A stretch of DNA of 17,744 nucleotides from positions 1-17,744 of the forward strand of contig JBIICS010000052.1 in the NCBI GenBank assembly GCA_044238735.1. Reading direction: 5' to 3'. Source of the DNA: JBIICS01 sp044238735 (GTDB lineage Bacteria; Bacteroidota; Bacteroidia; UBA4408). The position numbers were made by a program, and so were the translations under genes. Below, piece after piece: positions 14,392 to 17,744 of the stretch. Each line of letters begins with the position of its first letter. The first letter of the stretch is position 1. The notes beneath the pieces were generated by a model. It ran no database searches. It saw only the letters and a list, made by a program, of their open reading frames with translations, and was not told the DNA's origin.

Positions 14392-14829
14392 ATGGAGCAA
14401 AAGCAAATATGGTATAGAGATTATACGCTGGAAGAACTTAACAGAATGATGGAAAATACAGTTGGACAAGAATTGGATATTAGGTTTGAAGAAATAGGCT
14501 TTAATTTTTTAGTTGCTAGTATGCCTGTTAATCATAAAACTATTCAGCCCTTTGGTTTATTGCATGGGGGTTGTTCGGCGTTATTGTCCGAAACACTAGG
14601 AAGCGTTGGTTCACTAATGGCAGTAAACGATAATTTATTTATGGGGGTTGGGATTGAAGTTAATGCCAATCACCTAAAATCAGCAACTTCGGGAAGAGTA
14701 AAAGGGGTTTGCACACCCATTAAAATTGGCGGTAAAATTCATGTTTGGGAGACTAAAATAGTAGATAATTTAAACGAATTAATTTGTATAAGCCGTTTAA
14801 CAACAGCAATTATATCCAAACGAAAGTAA
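14392..14829 (+). CDS. menI: Hotdog-fold acyl-CoA thioesterase, MenI/YdiI-like (probably 1,4-dihydroxy-2-naphthoyl-CoA hydrolase)
   Basis: This 145-residue single hotdog domain is recognisable from 'QPFGLLHGGCSALLSETLGS' at 52-71, with Q52, H58 and the catalytic Glu E67 placed as in E. coli YdiI/MenI, plus 'GIEVNANHLKSA' and the C-terminal 'SRLTTAII', both close to YdiI. MenI hydrolyses DHNA-CoA to 1,4-dihydroxy-2-naphthoate in menaquinone synthesis. The same fold also includes EntH and PaaI, which act on other aryl-CoA or acyl-carrier-protein substrates, so the name is a best guess. It lies upstream of the complex I genes, separated by 181 bases, which fits a respiratory role. It faces away from the acyltransferase gene, with a 92-base gap in which I see no clear promoter. 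Confidence 0.7.
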   Translation: MEQKQIWYRDYTLEELNRMMENTVGQELDIRFEEIGFNFLVASMPVNHKTIQPFGLLHGGCSALLSETLGSVGSLMAVNDNLFMGVGIEVNANHLKSATSGRVKGVCTPIKIGGKIHVWETKIVDNLNELICISRLTTAIISKRK

Positions 14830-14979
14830 TCGGCTTACACCTATTATTTCCCTTTGTTACGTATAAAATAAAAAAACCAGTATGAAATTACGGTTAATAA
14901 GTGTGTAATTAATTGTATTTCAAGTTTTTATATTGGTATATTAATCCCTAAAAAAGCAGTTTTTACAAGAAAATATGGT

Positions 14980-14987
14980 TACTTTTG
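14980..14987 (+). promoter_or_regulatory. Candidate -7 promoter element for the nuoG-H-I-J unit
   Basis: TACTTTTG matches TAnnTTTG and lies 23 bases before the nuoG ATG, a good position for a short leader. The upstream TTG is not evident at the proper distance. A second match, TAGGTTTG at 14999-15006, ends four bases before the ATG. Confidence 0.4.
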
Positions 14988-15010
14988 TGCATCACAATTA
15001 GGTTTGCACT

Positions 15011-15994
15011 ATGGCAAAAGTTACCATCGACGGTGTTGAATTAACCGTTCCAGACGGCACCACTATTCTAAATGCCGCCCGTATGAATGGCGGAAATATT
15101 GTCCCACCGGCAATGTGCTATTACTCAAAACTTAAAGAAAGTGGAGGGAAATGCCGAACTTGTTTGGTTAAGGTAACCAAAGGTTCCGAGAAAGACCCAA
15201 GACCTATGCCTAAGTTAGTACCTTCATGCAGAACAACAGTTATGGATGGTATGGAAGTACAGAATATTACTTCACCGGATGTTTTAACTGCACGGGCAGG
15301 TGTTGTGGAGTTTTTGTTGATGAATCACCCATTGGACTGCCCAGTTTGCGATCAGGCAGGTGAATGTAATTTGCAGGATTTAGGTTATAGTCACGGTGCT
15401 GTAAAAACCCGTTACGAATTTGAAAGAAGAACATTTGAAAGGATTGATATTGGTGATAAAATTCAGCTTCACATGAATCGCTGTATTTTATGTTATCGTT
15501 GTGTTTTTACTGCCAGCGAAATTACAAATGGTCGAGTTCATGGGGTTATTAACAGAGGCGATCATGCCGAGATTTCAACTTACATTCAACAGGCGGTTGA
15601 TAATGATTTTTCCGGTAATGTTATTGATGTTTGTCCGGTTGGGGCTTTAACTGATAAAACGGCTCGATTTAAACAACGTGTTTGGTTTACTAAACCTATG
15701 GATGCTCATCGCGATTGTGATAAGTGTTGTGGTAAAACAACGGTATGGCTTAAAGGAAACGAAGTTATTCGTGTTACCGGTCGAAAAGACAAATACTCTG
15801 AGATTGAAGACGTAGATGGAAAGCCAGGATGGATTTGCAACACCTGCCGTTTCGAAAAAAAGAAAATTGAAGATTGGGTTATTGAAGGGCCTCGACATAT
15901 TCTTCGCGATTCGGTAATATCTCAAAATCATTACGAAGATTTATCACAATTAAAGCTTGCCGTTAATAAACAAATTGCTCAAAATAAAAAGTAA
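15011..15994 (+). CDS. nuoG: NADH-quinone oxidoreductase subunit G, short form
   Basis: This is the iron-sulfur relay subunit of complex I, on the cytoplasmic peripheral arm. Residues 1-80 form a ferredoxin-like [2Fe-2S] domain (C36, C48, C51, C73). 'HPLDCPVCDQAGEC' at 106-119 supplies the His-Cys3 cluster (H106, C110, C113, C119), and C158, C161, C164 plus C208 ('DVCPVGAL') supply the next [4Fe-4S]. A further cysteine-rich stretch (C236, C239, C240, C276, C279) looks like the opening of the molybdopterin-oxidoreductase-type domain. The protein ends at 327 residues, against about 900 in E. coli, so that large domain is almost all missing. Bacteroidota commonly carry this short form, and the frame ends cleanly, so it is not a broken gene. 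nuoH follows after 5 bases; the nuoA-F genes are not adjacent upstream. Confidence 0.92.
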   Translation: MAKVTIDGVELTVPDGTTILNAARMNGGNIVPPAMCYYSKLKESGGKCRTCLVKVTKGSEKDPRPMPKLVPSCRTTVMDGMEVQNITSPDVLTARAGVVEFLLMNHPLDCPVCDQAGECNLQDLGYSHGAVKTRYEFERRTFERIDIGDKIQLHMNRCILCYRCVFTASEITNGRVHGVINRGDHAEISTYIQQAVDNDFSGNVIDVCPVGALTDKTARFKQRVWFTKPMDAHRDCDKCCGKTTVWLKGNEVIRVTGRKDKYSEIEDVDGKPGWICNTCRFEKKKIEDWVIEGPRHILRDSVISQNHYEDLSQLKLAVNKQIAQNKK

Positions 15995-15999
15995 TCGTT

Positions 16000-17064
16000 A
16001 TGCTGTTAATGACCTTAACATTTTTAATTTATAAAATTTTATTAGTATTGGTTATCTTCCTGATTTCATTGGGGGTAGCGGCCTATTCAACATGGGGCGA
16101 GCGCAAAGTGGCCGCTTTTATGCAGGACCGTATCGGTCCAAATCGTGCAGGACCATGGGGCTTGTTGCAACCCATTGCTGATGGGGTAAAAATGTTTACC
16201 AAAGAAGAGTTTATTCCGGCTAGTGCTAATAAGTTCTTATTTATTTTAGGTCCTTCTTTAGCCATGTTAACTGCTTGTTTAACCAGTGCGGTTATACCTT
16301 GGGGTAACTCATTAATAATTGACGGTGAGGTTTTTGATTTGCAAGTGGCCGATATTAATATCGGGATCTTATATATTTTTGCAGTTGTTTCGCTTGGTGT
16401 ATACGGTATTATGATTGGAGGATGGGCATCTAATAATAAATATTCTTTATTGGGAGCATTACGTGCATCGTCTCAAATGATCTCTTACGAAATTGCTATG
16501 GGCTTGGCGATAATTGCCGTGGTTTTATTAAGTGGATCGGTAAGTTTAAAAGACATTGCCGCTCAACAGGGAACTGGAAAATTATTTGGGTTAGTTGATT
16601 TGCCTGGTTTTAATTGGAATATATTTTACCAACCTCTTGGTTTTTTAATTTTCTTAATTTGTGCTTTGGCAGAATGTAATCGCGCCCCATTTGATTTAGC
16701 TGAATGTGAAACAGAGTTGGTTGGGGGCTATCATACCGAATTTTCTTCTATGAAATTAGGCTTTTTCCTTTTTGCCGAGTATATCAATATGTTTATTTCT
16801 GCAGCTGTTATTTCAACTTTATATTTTGGTGGATATAATATCCCATTCGCTGAGTCTTTAGGTTTATCGGGATTGGCATTGTCTCTTGCGGGTTTTGGAT
16901 TCTTGTTTGCGAAGATTATATTTTTTATCTTTTTATTTATGTGGATTAGATGGACGGTTCCTCGTTTTCGTTACGATCAGTTAATGAACTTAGGATGGAA
17001 GTACTTAATACCGCTTGCCATATTAAACTTAATGTTAACAGGATTAGCCATAACTATATTTTAA
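16000..17064 (+). CDS. nuoH: NADH-quinone oxidoreductase subunit H
   Basis: NuoH is the membrane subunit that joins the peripheral arm of complex I to the proton-pumping arm and forms most of the quinone chamber. The 354-residue protein has about eight membrane helices. The conserved 'GERKVAAFMQDRIGPNRAGPWG' region near 33-54 and the quinone-proximal loop 'NRAPFDLAECETELVGGYHTEFSSM' near 227-251 are intact, with the acidic residues of that loop in place. It sits between nuoG (5-base gap) and nuoI (7-base gap) in the usual order. Confidence 0.97.
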   Translation: MLLMTLTFLIYKILLVLVIFLISLGVAAYSTWGERKVAAFMQDRIGPNRAGPWGLLQPIADGVKMFTKEEFIPASANKFLFILGPSLAMLTACLTSAVIPWGNSLIIDGEVFDLQVADINIGILYIFAVVSLGVYGIMIGGWASNNKYSLLGALRASSQMISYEIAMGLAIIAVVLLSGSVSLKDIAAQQGTGKLFGLVDLPGFNWNIFYQPLGFLIFLICALAECNRAPFDLAECETELVGGYHTEFSSMKLGFFLFAEYINMFISAAVISTLYFGGYNIPFAESLGLSGLALSLAGFGFLFAKIIFFIFLFMWIRWTVPRFRYDQLMNLGWKYLIPLAILNLMLTGLAITIF

Positions 17065-17071
17065 TAAAGCC

Positions 17072-17665
17072 ATGCTTACAAATAGATCTAAATTAGTCTC
17101 AAAAAGAGAAATGACCTTAAGCGAAAAGCTTTATTTACCGGCCATTTTGGGCGGTATGGGCATTACGTTAAAACATTTTTTTAAGAAAGCAACCACGGTT
17201 TCATACCCTGAAGAAATTAGGCCAATGGCACCGGTTTACAGAGGTAAGCACGTTTTAAAACGCGATGAAAACGGAGCAGAGCGTTGCACCGCATGTGGAA
17301 TGTGTGCGGTTGCTTGTCCGGCAGAAGCTATTACCATGACTTGTGGTGAACGAGAGAAAGGTGAAGAAAAATTATACCGCGAAGAAAAATATGCAACAAC
17401 CTATGAGATCAATATGTTGCGTTGCATTTTCTGTGGTTTATGCGAAGAGGCTTGTCCTAAAGAGGCCATCTTTTTAACGGATGAAATTGTTCCCTCTTTT
17501 TTTACCCGAAACGATTTTATATACGGTAAAGATAAATTAGTTGAATCTTTGGATAAGCGCGTGGATGTTGCCAAACGCCAAACCGAGGAGGTAAAAGAAT
17601 TTAAGACCCATAGCGATTTACAGCATAATCGTTTAAACGAAGCCCCATCAAAACATAACCATTAA
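17072..17665 (+). CDS. nuoI: NADH-quinone oxidoreductase subunit I
   Basis: NuoI carries the two [4Fe-4S] clusters (N6a and N6b) that pass electrons towards the terminal cluster next to the quinone site. Two CxxCxxCxxxC motifs are complete: C72, C75, C78, C82 ('CTACGMCAVACP') and C118, C121, C124, C128 ('CIFCGLCEEACP'). The amphipathic N-terminus 'YLPAILGGMGITLKHFF' lies against the membrane. The protein has 197 residues. The start at 17072 is preferred over the internal Met14 because relatives share the 'LTNRSK' opening. A charged tail of about 40 residues extends past the ferredoxin fold. nuoJ begins 4 bases after the stop. Confidence 0.96.
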   Translation: MLTNRSKLVSKREMTLSEKLYLPAILGGMGITLKHFFKKATTVSYPEEIRPMAPVYRGKHVLKRDENGAERCTACGMCAVACPAEAITMTCGEREKGEEKLYREEKYATTYEINMLRCIFCGLCEEACPKEAIFLTDEIVPSFFTRNDFIYGKDKLVESLDKRVDVAKRQTEEVKEFKTHSDLQHNRLNEAPSKHNH

Positions 17666-17669
17666 TTAT

Positions 17670-17744
17670 ATGATTTTAACATACGTTTTTTATTTTCTAT
17701 CGTTTTTAGCCGTTTTTTGTGCTTTAATGATGGTTTTTTCTAAA
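17670..17744 (+). CDS. nuoJ: NADH-quinone oxidoreductase subunit J (partial, runs off the right edge)
   Basis: An ATG at 17670, 4 bases after nuoI, opens a frame that continues to the window end: 25 residues, nearly all hydrophobic, forming the first membrane helix ('YVFYFLSFLAVFCALMMVF'). Position directly after nuoI and this pattern fit NuoJ, a membrane-arm subunit of complex I. The identification rests mainly on gene order. Confidence 0.8.
   Translation, partial: MILTYVFYFLSFLAVFCALMMVFSK

Overview
The window is a stretch of an A+T-rich chromosome from a member of the Bacteroidota. The evidence is porQ (a type IX secretion outer-membrane protein found only in this phylum) in the order porQ-cmk-ispH, promoter elements of the form TTG...TAnnTTTG, almost no Shine-Dalgarno sequences, DUF1573 proteins, a fused alpha/beta E1 dehydrogenase and a short NuoG. 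I cannot place it more precisely than the class Bacteroidia or its relatives. Most of the window is core metabolism. There are no tRNA or rRNA genes, insertion sequences or CRISPR arrays.

Layout. Positions 1-2368 (minus strand) hold a tightly packed three-gene cassette. In order of transcription it encodes an MpaB/latex-clearing-type haem oxygenase (DUF2236), a seven-helix membrane protein resembling the fungal Pyr4/PaxB terpene cyclases, and the N-terminal part of a secreted or membrane sensor-like protein with a 7TMR-DISM extracellular domain that runs off the left edge. This is the least ordinary part of the window. Two perfect 10-bp direct repeats lie just upstream of it. Positions 2473-3573 (plus) carry trmD and rplS, closed by a terminator. 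Positions 3899-6613 carry porQ, cmk and ispH: an outer-membrane secretion component, CMP kinase and the last enzyme of the MEP isoprenoid pathway.

Positions 6712-7636 carry two tandem paralogous exported DUF1573 proteins, ended by a hairpin that overlaps a candidate promoter for the next gene, an aspartate-type aminotransferase (7700-8896). Positions 8966-11612 carry a PorE-like TPR/PD40 protein that lacks the usual OmpA domain, followed one base later by a TTG-started membrane protein that may be a degenerate CDP-alcohol phosphatidyltransferase relative. Positions 11671-13680 hold a fused 2-oxoacid dehydrogenase E1. A UUCG-loop terminator separates it from a convergent lysophospholipid-type acyltransferase (13742-14299, minus).

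Positions 14392-17744 carry a MenI/YdiI-like hotdog thioesterase (probably menaquinone synthesis), then nuoG, nuoH, nuoI and the start of nuoJ of respiratory complex I, whose electron acceptor in this phylum is normally menaquinone. The genes that usually precede nuoG (nuoA-F) are not next to it here, so the complex I locus appears to be split.
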